Assembly (NCBI RefSeq): GCF_017888565.1
Contig: NZ_JAGHFX010000018.1
Location: forward strand, 1-64,000
Length of the DNA stretch: 64,000 nucleotides
Direction of reading: 5' to 3'
DNA from: Clostridium sp.
Lineage (GTDB): Bacteria; Bacillota; Clostridia; Clostridiales; Clostridiaceae
This document shows positions 56,041-64,000 of the stretch, one piece after another. The position numbers and the translations under genes were made by a program. Every line of letters begins with the position of its first letter. Position 1 is the stretch's first letter. Below the pieces are notes generated by a model that saw only the letters and a list, made by a program, of their open reading frames with translations, did no database searches and was not told the DNA's origin.

Positions 56041-56163
56041 AATTTTAGGAGCAATTTTTATAGTTTAAAGATTGTTCCTTTTTCTAAAAAGAATAATATA
56101 TTGAATAATGAGCAATATTATTAAAGTAATTAAAAATGTTGGAGGGTGAAGAAGGAAATATCT

Positions 56164-56829
56164 ATGAGCAATAAAAAGGAACAGGTAGTTTATAATTTTT
56201 ATACTAAAGGTGAAGAGATAGCGAATGCTATAACTCATGGAGTAGGAGCTATACTATCTATTATAGGAAGTTTATTTTTAATTATAGCAGCAGCAAATTC
56301 AGGAAGTAATTATGCTGTTGTTGGAGTTTGGATATATAGTATTTGCTTAATAATATTATATCTTGGATCAACTTTATATCATAGTATTCCAGGAGCTTTG
56401 GCTAAAAGAATACTAAGGATATTAGATCATTCGTCTATATATTTATTGATAGCAGGAACATATACTCCTATTATATTAATACTGATGAATAGTGATAAAA
56501 AATCTATGCAAATATTATTAGCACTATGGATAATTGCATTTCTAGGGATAATATTTAAGATATTTTGGATAGATAAGTTTTCTGTTTTATCAACAATACT
56601 ATATATATTAATGGGTTGGATCATAGTACTTAATGTTAAAGTAGTTTTACTTTTAGTACCTATGAAAATATTAATATATATAGTATCAGGCGGGCTTGCT
56701 TATACTATAGGATGCATATTTTATGCGTTAGATAAAATGCCGTACAATCATTTTATATGGCATCTATTTGTAATTGCAGGAAGTACATTACATTATATTG
56801 CAATATTTTTAGGAATATTATATTTATAA
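56164..56829 (+). CDS. Hemolysin III family (PAQR/YqfA-like) membrane protein
   Basis: The 221-residue protein has seven membrane helices and the family metal ligands: ITHGVGA near residue 26, STLYHSI near 66 with LDHSSIYLLIAGTYTP after it, and the C-terminal FIWHLFVIAGSTLHY. Despite its name, the family is thought to be membrane-lipid hydrolases or sensors (progestin/adiponectin receptor fold), and haemolysis should not be assumed. ATG 56164 has AAGGA at 7 bases; a GTG at 56146 abuts another GGAGG and is less likely. Confidence 0.85.
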   Translation: MSNKKEQVVYNFYTKGEEIANAITHGVGAILSIIGSLFLIIAAANSGSNYAVVGVWIYSICLIILYLGSTLYHSIPGALAKRILRILDHSSIYLLIAGTYTPIILILMNSDKKSMQILLALWIIAFLGIIFKIFWIDKFSVLSTILYILMGWIIVLNVKVVLLLVPMKILIYIVSGGLAYTIGCIFYALDKMPYNHFIWHLFVIAGSTLHYIAIFLGILYL

Positions 56830-57029
56830 TTTAAAGAGTGTAGTATTAGAAATATATTTAATAGAAAATTTATTCAATTTTAGGTAAGTTTTATTGCTTT
56901 AAAAAAGTTAATCTCTTATTTTTATAAATGGGCTCACGAAACGCGAACCCCTTTTAAACCATTGATTTTACATGCTTAAAGATGTTTTTAAACTTAAATG
57001 GAAACTTTTGTGATTATCTATATATGCGC

Positions 57030-57065
57030 AAAAAGGAAAGCTCGAATTAGAGCTTTCCTTTTTAT
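57030..57065. terminator. Bidirectional terminator downstream of the phytase-like and hlyIII genes
   Basis: AAAAAGGAAAGCTC (57030-57043) pairs with GAGCTTTCCTTTTT (57050-57063). The flanking A and T runs allow use from either side. The 200 bases before it hold a weak GGG/CCC hairpin near 56930 and nothing else that I recognise. Confidence 0.88.
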
Positions 57066-57101
57066 AGACTAATATTAAAATTTATTTTGATACAGCCTAT
57101 T

Positions 57102-58040
57102 TTAGCTAGGTTCGGTTTCATTAGGTAATGGAGCGCTTTCAATATACAGACCTTTTTTATTTTTTAACCATGTAGAATAGTTAGTCTTAAATTCGGATTC
57201 TCTATTTTCTAAAATATAGTTATAAAAATATTCTAGAAAAGTTGCTCTTGGAATATTATCTGTTAATACTATTCCACCAATAGTAATTTGATCATTAAGT
57301 ATAATTGAAAGAGATTCATTAGATGGATTTTTCATCATTTGAAACATTGACATAAACATAGTCGTTCTACCATCTCCAGCGTCGCAATGAAACAGTATAT
57401 GTACATCATCAGCTGTAGTATTAACAAAGTTTATAAAGTCATCTACTGTTTCTGGAGTTGGAATTGAATTATCCCTTACTGAAATTCTTTTATAACCTAA
57501 TCCGAAATTTTCACAAGTTTTATCTTCACTTGATACAACATTGGCTTTCAATGATTCTAAATATTCGCCTGTCGTTTTAAAAATTGGAATATTATCACCT
57601 AGTGGTATCTTTGATAAATCTTCTTTTTCTATTTTTAATGTTTCTTGAGAATTTAAATTACTATTTATAAGCTGAAAAAAACTATAATAGCTTATTGGGT
57701 TATCGTCAATAAATCCATGAGATTCTTGTCTTAAGTCAACTACAGTTATTTTAGGACTATTTATAGCTACTTTTATATTATCTATTTGGCTGGGTCTAAG
57801 TTGAGCACAACCTGAAATATTAAGTTCCTGGATGCTTCTAAATCTAGGAGGAAGTTTATAATTTTTTTTAACATCTAATATTAAAAACTTATCCTCAAGA
57901 AATGGAAGGGTATCTGGTGAATTTATAGTTGCCATAGATATATTAGATAGATTAAATATAGATAATAACGTAGACAAAGCAATAAAAATAGAAATTGATT
58001 TATATTTAATATTTTTAAATTTAAACATAGAAATCTTCAT
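57102..58040 (-). CDS. Exported PTP-like phytase (inositol polyphosphate phosphatase)
   Basis: The 312-residue protein has a signal peptide (about residues 10-38) and a protein-tyrosine-phosphatase fold of the PTP-like phytase kind known from anaerobes such as Selenomonas. The catalytic loop HCDAGDGRTTM (about residue 220) holds the nucleophilic Cys and the Arg of HCx5R. The general-acid loop lies in VVDLRQESHGFIDD near residue 100. Such enzymes release phosphate from myo-inositol hexakisphosphate. I chose the ATG at 58038-58040 because TAGGAGGTT is just upstream; 15 codons further upstream precede that site. It stands alone between two terminators. Confidence 0.85.
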   Translation of the reverse strand: MKISMFKFKNIKYKSISIFIALSTLLSIFNLSNISMATINSPDTLPFLEDKFLILDVKKNYKLPPRFRSIQELNISGCAQLRPSQIDNIKVAINSPKITVVDLRQESHGFIDDNPISYYSFFQLINSNLNSQETLKIEKEDLSKIPLGDNIPIFKTTGEYLESLKANVVSSEDKTCENFGLGYKRISVRDNSIPTPETVDDFINFVNTTADDVHILFHCDAGDGRTTMFMSMFQMMKNPSNESLSIILNDQITIGGIVLTDNIPRATFLEYFYNYILENRESEFKTNYSTWLKNKKGLYIESAPLPNETEPS

Positions 58041-58253
58041 AAAGAACCTCCTATTAAGTATATTCATTAAATATTTTGTGCACAAAAAGATAAAATATCC
58101 TTCATATAAAATATTCTAAAGTAGCTATAATTTACTAAGAATATAAACCTAGATTAGGGTTAATATAATAGTGTAAACAAAAAACTTTTAAATGAGAGGG
58201 AGTTCAATTTTAAAAGTAGTTTACAAAACCAATAGCCAAAGGAGGAATTACAA

Positions 58254-58436
58254 ATGGCAAAAACATTAGTTCCAGAAGCAAGAAAAGGATTAAGTGCATT
58301 CAAGAATGAAGTTGCAGCAGAGTTAGGAGTTCCATTTAGCGATTACAATGGTAACCTAACATCAAAACAATGTGGTTCCGTTGGTGGCGAGATGGTAAAA
58401 AGAATGGTTGAACAATACGAAAGTTCATTAAAGTAA
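58254..58436 (+). CDS. Alpha/beta-type small acid-soluble spore protein
   Basis: The 60-residue SASP coats spore DNA and protects it from UV and heat; it is degraded by GPR at germination. Family marks are the GPR cleavage region FKNEVAAELG and the C-terminal GSVGGEMVKRMVEQYE. AAAGGAGG precedes the ATG. It is monocistronic. Several ssp genes are usual per genome; this is the only one here. It is a little shorter than most (60-70 residues). Confidence 0.95.
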   Translation: MAKTLVPEARKGLSAFKNEVAAELGVPFSDYNGNLTSKQCGSVGGEMVKRMVEQYESSLK

Positions 58437-58521
58437 GCCACCAGAACAAATTAACTAAAGGTTAAAAAGACAGGATGGATATACCGCCAAAGAATTTAGT
58501 ATTGTAACCATTCAAAAAAAG

Positions 58522-58577
58522 AAGAGGTATTTCTAAAATAGAAATTATATTTTTATTTTAGATACCTCTTTTTTTAT
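58522..58577 (+). terminator. Terminator downstream of the SASP gene
   Basis: AAGAGGTAT (58522-58530) pairs with ATACCTCTT (58562-58570), with further pairing of TAAAATA and TATTTTA inside, followed by T7. Confidence 0.8.
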
Positions 58578-58718
58578 GTAAAAATTTATAATAATAACTT
58601 TATAATATTATATTTTAATATTATAAGAAAAATAGAGAAATATAGAGATAATTAATAGTATATAAAGATAATTTCAGATAATAATAATGGTTGGTTATTA
58701 TTGGAATGGAAAGAAATT

Positions 58719-58756
58719 CAGTATTAGTGTATTATTTAATTAATACACTAATACTG
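58719..58756 (+). promoter_or_regulatory. Perfect 16-bp inverted repeat: probable operator of the GntR/ABC operon
   Basis: CAGTATTAGTGTATTA (58719-58734) and TAATACACTAATACTG (58741-58756) are exact inverted copies around TTTAAT, ending 5 bases before the ribosome site of the GntR gene. The core AGTGTA-12-TACACT resembles the AGTGTA/TACACT site known for the GntR-family repressor YtrA of Bacillus, so autoregulation is likely. The 140 bases before it (58578-58718) hold no gene that I see. Confidence 0.75.
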
Positions 58757-58775
58757 TAGAGGAAGGAGATAAAAG

Positions 58776-59141
58776 ATGTTACTTGAATTAAATTCAAAAG
58801 AGCCGATATATCTTCAAATAATTGCTTATATGAAAAAAAGAATAGTTTCTGGAGAATTAAAAGGGGGCGAAAGAATTTTGTCTGTAAGAGAATATGCAAG
58901 CGAATTAAAGGTTAATCCAAATACAGTTCAAAAGGTTTATTCAGAGTTAGAAAATGAAAAGTTAATATATACTCAAAGAGGAATTGGGAAATTTGTTACT
59001 GAAGATGAAAAAAAGATTAATGCTCTAAGACAAGAGATATTTAATGAAACTATAGATAAATTTATTGCGGATTCTAGAGAATTAGGATTCACCAAAGAAA
59101 GAATATTAGCAGTTATATCAGAAAGATATAAGGAGGACTAA
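58776..59141 (+). CDS. YtrA-like GntR-family transcriptional regulator
   Basis: The 121-residue protein has the short YtrA layout: a winged helix (about 8-75; YLQIIAYMKKRIVSGELKGG and VREYASELKVNPNTVQKVY) and a small C-terminal dimerisation tail of two helices rather than a large effector domain. Such repressors sit at the head of ABC transporter operons and answer to envelope stress such as cell-wall antibiotics in Bacillus. A perfect palindrome directly upstream is its probable site. The ABC gene begins one base after its stop codon. Confidence 0.9.
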   Translation: MLLELNSKEPIYLQIIAYMKKRIVSGELKGGERILSVREYASELKVNPNTVQKVYSELENEKLIYTQRGIGKFVTEDEKKINALRQEIFNETIDKFIADSRELGFTKERILAVISERYKED

Positions 59142-59142
59142 G

Positions 59143-59841
59143 ATGAGTAGTTTATTAGAAATAAAAGATTTATATAAAACAATAAAAGGAAAGAAAATAT
59201 TAAATGGAGTAAGTTTAAGCTTAGAAAAAGGAAAAGTTTTAGGAATAATGGGGCCTAATGCACAAGGTAAGACAACTCTTTTAAACACAATACAAGGATT
59301 TTTAAAGGTTGATAAAGGGGAAATAAAGCTTGATGGATTATCTATAGGAACTGAAACTAAAAACTATATTGCATTTTTACAAGATAAAAATATTTTTCAT
59401 AAAACAATGAAAATAAAAGATGCAATAAATTTATACTCAGACTTCTTTAATGATTTTGATATGGAAAAGATGAAATATTATTTGGATTTCATGAATCTAG
59501 ATATTGAAGCCAAAATAAAGGATTTATCAAAAGGAACAAGTGAAAAGTTTAGCTTATCATTAACTTTAAGTAGAAAAGCTAAGTTATATTTGTTAGATGA
59601 GCCTATATCAGGTGTTGATCCTGTTTCAAGAGAAAAGATTTTAGATGCTATATTAGAAAATTTATCAGAAGAAAGTTCTATGATAATAACTACTCATTAT
59701 ATTGGCGAACTTGAGAGGGTTTTTGATGAAGTCGCTTTTTTAGGAGATGGGAAAATAATAGAATCTGGAGATGCTGAAGAGCTGAGAGAAAAATATAAAT
59801 TATCAATTGACGAAATTTATAGGAAGGTATTTGCAGAGTAG
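59143..59841 (+). CDS. ABC transporter ATP-binding protein (YtrB-like)
   Basis: The 232-residue ATPase has Walker A GPNAQGKTT near residue 37, Walker B LYLLDEPISGVDP near 148 and the H-loop TTHYIGE. The signature reads LSKGTSEKFSL instead of LSGGQ, which occurs in this exporter-type subfamily. With the permease that follows it forms a transporter of unknown substrate. AAGGAGG lies inside the end of the GntR gene, so the two are translationally coupled. Confidence 0.9.
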   Translation: MSSLLEIKDLYKTIKGKKILNGVSLSLEKGKVLGIMGPNAQGKTTLLNTIQGFLKVDKGEIKLDGLSIGTETKNYIAFLQDKNIFHKTMKIKDAINLYSDFFNDFDMEKMKYYLDFMNLDIEAKIKDLSKGTSEKFSLSLTLSRKAKLYLLDEPISGVDPVSREKILDAILENLSEESSMIITTHYIGELERVFDEVAFLGDGKIIESGDAEELREKYKLSIDEIYRKVFAE

Positions 59842-59861
59842 ATTGAAGAAGGAGGAATAAT

Positions 59862-60560
59862 ATGAATAATGTTTTAAATATTTTAAAATATAATTTTGGA
59901 AAATACAATTCAGGTATAAGTAAGATATTGTATGTAATTGCTTTTGTAATTTTGTGTATATTAACTTTAGGGATATTTATAAAAATACCATTTGTTGGAG
60001 AGCTGATGTCAATTATGAATATTGTATTCATTTCAACATTTTTAGGAATAAATTTCATTACCTCAATAATAAAGTTTATATCACAAATATCAAAGGATAA
60101 TGGTAAGTTAATTTTTACTTTACCAATAAAAGCTTGGGAATTTATGATTGCTAAGTATCTAGAATTTATAATTTTACAAGGAAGTATTGCTGTTATGGCA
60201 TATATAATATCAAGTCTTTCTAACAATACAATGGCAGAAGTAGTTAAGATGGCATCATTTGGAGTGGCTTTTGGGACTACAGCAGCATATATTGTAATTA
60301 CTTCTTTTATAGTAATATTTTCATCATATATTTATAATGTAGGATTATGTGTACTTGCTGTTATAGTAGGTGGTGGAATTATTCAAGGATTTGTTTCAGA
60401 AATCAATAGGTTTATAACTAACTTATTTCCATATATTTATTTAAAAATTGGATCGTTTATAGAAATTGATTTGATATCTACGCTTTTGGGGATTTTATGG
60501 GTAGGTATTCTTGTGACAATGGCAGTGAATCATCTAGATAAAAAATTAGATATTATTTAG
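59862..60560 (+). CDS. ABC transporter permease of the GntR operon
   Basis: The 232-residue protein has six hydrophobic segments (about 18-38, 48-70, 100-122, 133-160, 165-185, 205-225) and fits the ABC-2-like permeases paired with YtrB-type ATPases. No family signature beyond topology was recognised. GAAGGAGG precedes the ATG, 20 bases after the ATPase gene, and the lipoprotein gene follows after 12 bases. Confidence 0.8.
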   Translation: MNNVLNILKYNFGKYNSGISKILYVIAFVILCILTLGIFIKIPFVGELMSIMNIVFISTFLGINFITSIIKFISQISKDNGKLIFTLPIKAWEFMIAKYLEFIILQGSIAVMAYIISSLSNNTMAEVVKMASFGVAFGTTAAYIVITSFIVIFSSYIYNVGLCVLAVIVGGGIIQGFVSEINRFITNLFPYIYLKIGSFIEIDLISTLLGILWVGILVTMAVNHLDKKLDII

Positions 60561-60572
60561 GGGGATATAATT

Positions 60573-61370
60573 ATGAAAAAGATATTTAAGATTTTTTTAG
60601 CATTATCATTAAGCGTTGTATTAGTTGGTTGTAGTGTTAAGTTTGGAATAGAAAGTAGAAACAATGATAATGACACAGATTCAACTAATTATAGTGGAGA
60701 AAGTATAAATAAGGTTGAATCAATAGAAGGCATAAATAAACTTAATATAAAAATAGAAGTTAGCAATGTAGAGATAATGTACTATGAGGGTAAGGATATT
60801 GAAGTTTCGGGTACTTTGGGAAAGCTTTCTAAAGGAGTTACAATAGACAAAAGTTCGGATGAAGTAACTATTAGTGAAAAATCAAAAAAATCTAATAGTG
60901 TAATTAGAGACTCTGCTAGTGATTTAAAGATAAAGATACCAAATAGTTATAATGGAAATATAGACTTAGAATTTGGTGTTGGAGAATATGAAGTTAGGGA
61001 CTTAAAAGTTGATAATATGAATGTTAGTTCAGGAGTAGGAGAAATAGTTATAAAGAATATTTCATTTAATAAACTTTATTTAGAAAGTGGAGTAGGAGAT
61101 GTTGAATTAGAGACAAAAGAAAGAACAGGAGACATAGATATTAGAGGGGGAGTTGGAAGCGTGGATGTATCATTAGGAGATGTAAATGGTAACTTAACGT
61201 TTGAAGGTGGAGTAGGAGATACCAATATAAGTATTCCATCAAATTCTCCAGTAAGCATAAAAACTGATTCTGGGCTTGGAAATGCTAATATAAGTGCTAA
61301 AACATCTGGAGAAAATAAATATATATTTGATATCAGCATGGGAATTGGAGAAATAAATATAACAAATTAA
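60573..61370 (+). CDS. DUF4097-type lipoprotein with beta-helical repeats
   Basis: The 265-residue protein has a lipoprotein signal ending LVGCS (Cys at about residue 20), a Ser/Asn-rich linker and then repeated short strands. About six repeats of roughly 20 residues carry the pattern SGVGE, ESGVGD, GGVGS, as in DUF4097 (LiaG-like) beta-solenoids. This family often accompanies envelope-stress systems. As the last gene of the GntR/ABC operon it is probably a cell-surface partner of that transporter; its role is unknown. Confidence 0.82.
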   Translation: MKKIFKIFLALSLSVVLVGCSVKFGIESRNNDNDTDSTNYSGESINKVESIEGINKLNIKIEVSNVEIMYYEGKDIEVSGTLGKLSKGVTIDKSSDEVTISEKSKKSNSVIRDSASDLKIKIPNSYNGNIDLEFGVGEYEVRDLKVDNMNVSSGVGEIVIKNISFNKLYLESGVGDVELETKERTGDIDIRGGVGSVDVSLGDVNGNLTFEGGVGDTNISIPSNSPVSIKTDSGLGNANISAKTSGENKYIFDISMGIGEINITN

Positions 61371-61374
61371 ATTG

Positions 61375-61402
61375 ATGCAGGTAACTTTGCCTGCATTTTT
61401 AT
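61375..61402 (+). terminator. Terminator of the GntR/ABC operon
   Basis: ATGCAGG (61375-61381) pairs with CCTGCAT (61390-61396), followed by T-rich DNA. Confidence 0.8.
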
Positions 61403-61628
61403 TTTTATCAAATAAAAATGAAATTATCTAATTACTGGTTTAAATAATTGAAGTCATAATATATTTGTTAATATATTTATTAGAAATTTAAAGTTTTGTT
61501 CAAATTAGATAATATTACTAATATAAATTATTATTATGTATATATGTGCTTAATATTGTACAGTAAGATGAAAAATGATAAAATGAGAACAAAAGTTCGT
61601 TGAGAATAATTATAATTAAGGTGATAAT

Positions 61629-62759
61629 ATGAAAAAAGTTAAGATATTACAAGCAGGAGACTTACATTTTGATACTCCATTTAAAGATTTAAATAAAAAT
61701 ATAGCTTTAATAAGTAAGGAAGAACTTTTAGAAGTTTTTAGTAAAATTATTAACATGTGTATAGAAAATTCTGTTGATATCTTACTATTAACTGGGGATA
61801 TTTTTGATAATCTAACAGTAAACAAAAAAACACTAGTTTTTATTAAAAGTCAATTAGAAAGAATAATTAATATAAAAGTATTTATATCTCCTGGGAATCA
61901 TGATCCTTATTACGAAAAATCATTTTATAAGATGATAGAATGGCCAGATAATGTTCATATATTTAAAAGTTCAGTTGAAAGTGTAGTTTTGCAAGATTTA
62001 GAAACTGTTGTATGGGGAGCAGCGTTTAATACACATCATGTTAAAAAAAGTATGTTAAAAAATATTTTAATAAATGAAAAATACATAAACATAATGTTGA
62101 TACATGGTGATATATCAAACAATGATGAAGGAAATGATTATAATCCAATTACATTAAGAGATATAGAAGATAGTAGATTAGATTATATAGCCATAGGTCA
62201 TAGACATAATTATAGTGGGATATTAAGGCAAAAAGATACTTGTTATGCTTATGCAGGATGTCCTCAGGGAAGAGGGTTTGATGAGCTTGGAGATAAAGGT
62301 ATTATAGCTGGAGAAGTTTCAAAAGGAGCTGTAGATCTAAGATTTATTAGAACATCAAAAAGAAATTATTATGTAGTTGATGTAGATATAAGTAATTCTG
62401 TAAGTTATGAAGAAATAAAAGAAAGAGTAATAAATTCTATAAGTGAGGAAGAAAGAAAAAATAATTTATATAAAGTTATTTTAAGGGGCGAAATAGAATC
62501 TTATATGAATTTAAATGAAGATATAGTATTTGAGAAGATAAAAGATTATTTTTATTTTGTTAAAGTAATTGATAATACTGATGTAAAGCTAGATTTTGAT
62601 AAAATATCAAAGGATTATTCCATTAAAGGAGTTTATGCGAGAAAGCTACTAGATAAAATGGAAGATGATGATTATGATGATGAAGTTCTAAAATTAGCTT
62701 TAAAGATAGGAATACAATGCTTATCACATGAGGAAGTGAATTTGAATGATTATAAATAA
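61629..62759 (+). CDS. YhaO/SbcD-like metallophosphoesterase (DNA exonuclease subunit)
   Basis: The 376-residue protein is of the Mre11/SbcD nuclease family, nearer in length and gene order to Bacillus YhaO. All metal motifs are present: AGDLHFD (residues 9-15), TGDIFDN near 56, SPGNHDPY near 91, HGDIS near 160 and GHRH near 189. With the SbcC/YhaN-like ATPase that overlaps it by 14 bases it should form a DNA-end processing complex. The weak AAGGTGAT precedes the ATG. Confidence 0.88.
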   Translation: MKKVKILQAGDLHFDTPFKDLNKNIALISKEELLEVFSKIINMCIENSVDILLLTGDIFDNLTVNKKTLVFIKSQLERIINIKVFISPGNHDPYYEKSFYKMIEWPDNVHIFKSSVESVVLQDLETVVWGAAFNTHHVKKSMLKNILINEKYINIMLIHGDISNNDEGNDYNPITLRDIEDSRLDYIAIGHRHNYSGILRQKDTCYAYAGCPQGRGFDELGDKGIIAGEVSKGAVDLRFIRTSKRNYYVVDVDISNSVSYEEIKERVINSISEEERKNNLYKVILRGEIESYMNLNEDIVFEKIKDYFYFVKVIDNTDVKLDFDKISKDYSIKGVYARKLLDKMEDDDYDDEVLKLALKIGIQCLSHEEVNLNDYK

Positions 62760-64000
62760 GATACATATTATTTCTTTTGCTGGATTAAAAGATAAGATAA
62801 TTGAGCTAAGTGATGAAATAAATTTAATATATGGTGAAAATGAGAAAGGTAAAAGTACTATTCAAAATTTTATTAGGATTTGGCTGTATGGTATGAATTC
62901 TAAAAGAAGTAAAGATATTAAAAGTAATGATAGAATAAGATTTATGCCTATTGATGGGGATAAGATAAGAGGTGAACTTCATGTATCACATAATAATAGA
63001 AAGTATATTATAAGAAGAAGTTTTGGATTAACTAAGAAGGAAGATACATCAGAGGTATTAGATGCTGAATCTGGAGATATAGTTTTAGATATACCAAAAG
63101 ATGAACCTGGAAAGTACTTTTTAAATGTAAACTCGTCTACATTCTTGAAAACATTATTTATTAGCCAATTAGGAGTATCAATTTCTAAAGATAAGGAAGA
63201 AGAAATAATAGATAGGGCAGCAAATTTGTTAGGTAGTGGAGAAGAAAATGTATCACTACAAAAGGCATTAGAAAAGTTAGATAATATAAAAAAGTCTATA
63301 ACTACAAGTAGAAAAAATGGAGAGTTGGATTTACTTAGAAATAAATACAATTTGCTAAATGAAGAAAGATATGAGGCTTATAAATTATCAGAAGCATGTA
63401 TAGATAAAGAACAGGCTTTAATTATTTTGAAAGATGATAGGGAAGAATTAAGAAAAGAACTTAAAAATTTAGATATATATAAAAAATATATGAAAAAAGC
63501 TAAACTTCAGAAAGAATATGAAGAAATCACTGAATATTTAAAGAAAAAAGAAGAGTTAAAGAAAAAAGAAAGATATATAGAAGAAAGTATATCTTCTAGA
63601 AATGGTGTAATAGATGAAGTTTTATTAAATGATATAAAGGATGAAAACTCTTTGTATTTTAGTATATTAGATATGAAGTCAGAAGAGGAAAAAAAGTTAA
63701 TAAGCAGTAAAGAAATTTATTCAAATAAGAGAAATGAATTTGAAAATTTATTTTTTATAGAAGATTTATCAAGTGAAGATAAGAATAAGTTTATGAAAGC
63801 TATTATGGAAAGAGAAAATCTAAAAGAGAAGATTAAGAACTATGAAACTCTAAATGGTGATATAAAGTTTATAAAAAAGGATATAGAAAAGAAGAAAGAC
63901 TATATAGGAAATGCCATAAACTTTAAAGATATAAGAAATGAAATAGGAAAGTTATTAGAAAAATATGAAGATAAGTTAAAAGAGCTTAAGTTTAAATTAG
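62746..64000 (+). CDS. YhaN/SbcC-like SMC-type ATPase, N-terminal part (runs off the window)
   Basis: An open frame of 418 codons reaches the right edge without a stop. It begins MIINKIHIISFAGLKDKIIE and has Walker A GENEKGKSTI (residues 32-41), followed by the ABC N-lobe with FIRIWLYGMNSKRS to about residue 190 and then a long Lys/Glu-rich coiled coil. This is the SbcC/Rad50-like partner of the nuclease upstream; YhaN in Bacillus is the closest described layout. Its ATG lies 14 bases inside that gene, indicating coupling. Walker B and the signature lie beyond the window. Confidence 0.9.
   Translation, partial: MIINKIHIISFAGLKDKIIELSDEINLIYGENEKGKSTIQNFIRIWLYGMNSKRSKDIKSNDRIRFMPIDGDKIRGELHVSHNNRKYIIRRSFGLTKKEDTSEVLDAESGDIVLDIPKDEPGKYFLNVNSSTFLKTLFISQLGVSISKDKEEEIIDRAANLLGSGEENVSLQKALEKLDNIKKSITTSRKNGELDLLRNKYNLLNEERYEAYKLSEACIDKEQALIILKDDREELRKELKNLDIYKKYMKKAKLQKEYEEITEYLKKKEELKKKERYIEESISSRNGVIDEVLLNDIKDENSLYFSILDMKSEEEKKLISSKEIYSNKRNEFENLFFIEDLSSEDKNKFMKAIMERENLKEKIKNYETLNGDIKFIKKDIEKKKDYIGNAINFKDIRNEIGKLLEKYEDKLKELKFKL

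Noticed and set aside
58139..58170. Sigma-G-like promoter (GAATA/TATAATA) before the SASP gene
   Set aside because: The gap of 20 bases is longer than the usual 17-18 and the -10 lacks its C; such matches are common by chance here.
59690..60226. 178-codon minus-strand frame across the ATPase-permease junction
   Set aside because: It spans two coupled genes in antisense and its sequence resembles no known family.
62979..63350. 123-codon minus-strand frame at the right edge
   Set aside because: It is antisense to the YhaN/SbcC-like gene, whose Walker A and coiled coil are convincing.

Overview
The window is low-GC Gram-positive DNA, rich in A/T even inside genes. It carries an endospore programme (spoIID, spoIIQ, spoIIID, an alpha/beta SASP, a YyaC-type protein), a clostridial thiolase and F-type ATP synthase, and classic Firmicutes riboswitches. 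The gene order fits Clostridium sensu stricto; I do not name a species. Most of the window is core chromosome, with few signs of horizontal transfer apart from the tail of an IS3-type element at the left edge and one repeat-like element near 41.8-42.2 kb.

Layout. 0-8.3 kb: IS3 end; a monogalactosyldiacylglycerol-synthase-like glycosyltransferase and rpmE (minus strand); then tdk, a DUF1385-PrmC fusion, prfA, a small membrane protein, tsaC, rpiB and upp. 8.3-11 kb: wecB, then thl under a strong promoter with a probable Rex (NADH-sensing) operator. 11.6-18.3 kb: the atpIBEFHAGDC operon. 18.4-24.1 kb: ywmB-murA-spoIID-spoIIQ-spoIIID-mbl, the cell-wall and sporulation block also known from Bacillus. 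24.2-28.5 kb: yyaC (minus), an unknown membrane protein, tRNA-Tyr, a SAM-I riboswitch with metK, and nagA (minus). 28.8-32.7 kb: recD2, a degenerate ComFA-like protein and a frameshifted comF. 32.66-36.4 kb: a raiA-motif RNA, hpf and secA. 36.5-44.4 kb: prfB with its programmed frameshift, an M28 peptidase, a small membrane protein, tex, a 16-bp-inverted-repeat-bounded element, an FMN riboswitch with ribU, and a GGDEF protein. 44.5-49.4 kb: a MATE exporter, the tsaE-tsaB-rimI operon, an orphan TroA/ZnuA-like protein and two identical tRNA-Trp genes. 49.6-56.8 kb: a very large beta-propeller sensor kinase with no partner regulator, a LicT/GlcT-type antiterminator with its RNA target but an in-frame stop, the glucose-type PTS permease ptsG and a hemolysin III protein. 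57-64 kb: an exported PTP-like phytase (minus), SASP, a YtrA-like GntR/ABC/lipoprotein operon with a perfect operator palindrome, and a YhaO/YhaN (SbcD/SbcC-like) pair running off the right edge.

Genes that work together: prmC methylates the release factors made by prfA and prfB. tsaC, tsaB and tsaE all serve tRNA t6A synthesis, with tsaC lying about 40 kb from the other two. The raiA RNA precedes hpf. The antiterminator leader lies upstream of the sugar permease. SpoIID, SpoIIQ, SpoIIID and MurA link wall synthesis with engulfment.

The points most worth a second look are: two apparently broken genes (comF by a 1-base frameshift in an A run, the antiterminator by one amber codon); two proteins that keep a fold but have lost its catalytic or ligand residues (ComFA-like, ZnuA-like), plus SpoIIQ with a dead metal site; the solitary 14-repeat propeller kinase; the raiA RNA; and the 367-bp inverted-repeat-bounded element. 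I saw no CRISPR array, phage or recognisable defence island.
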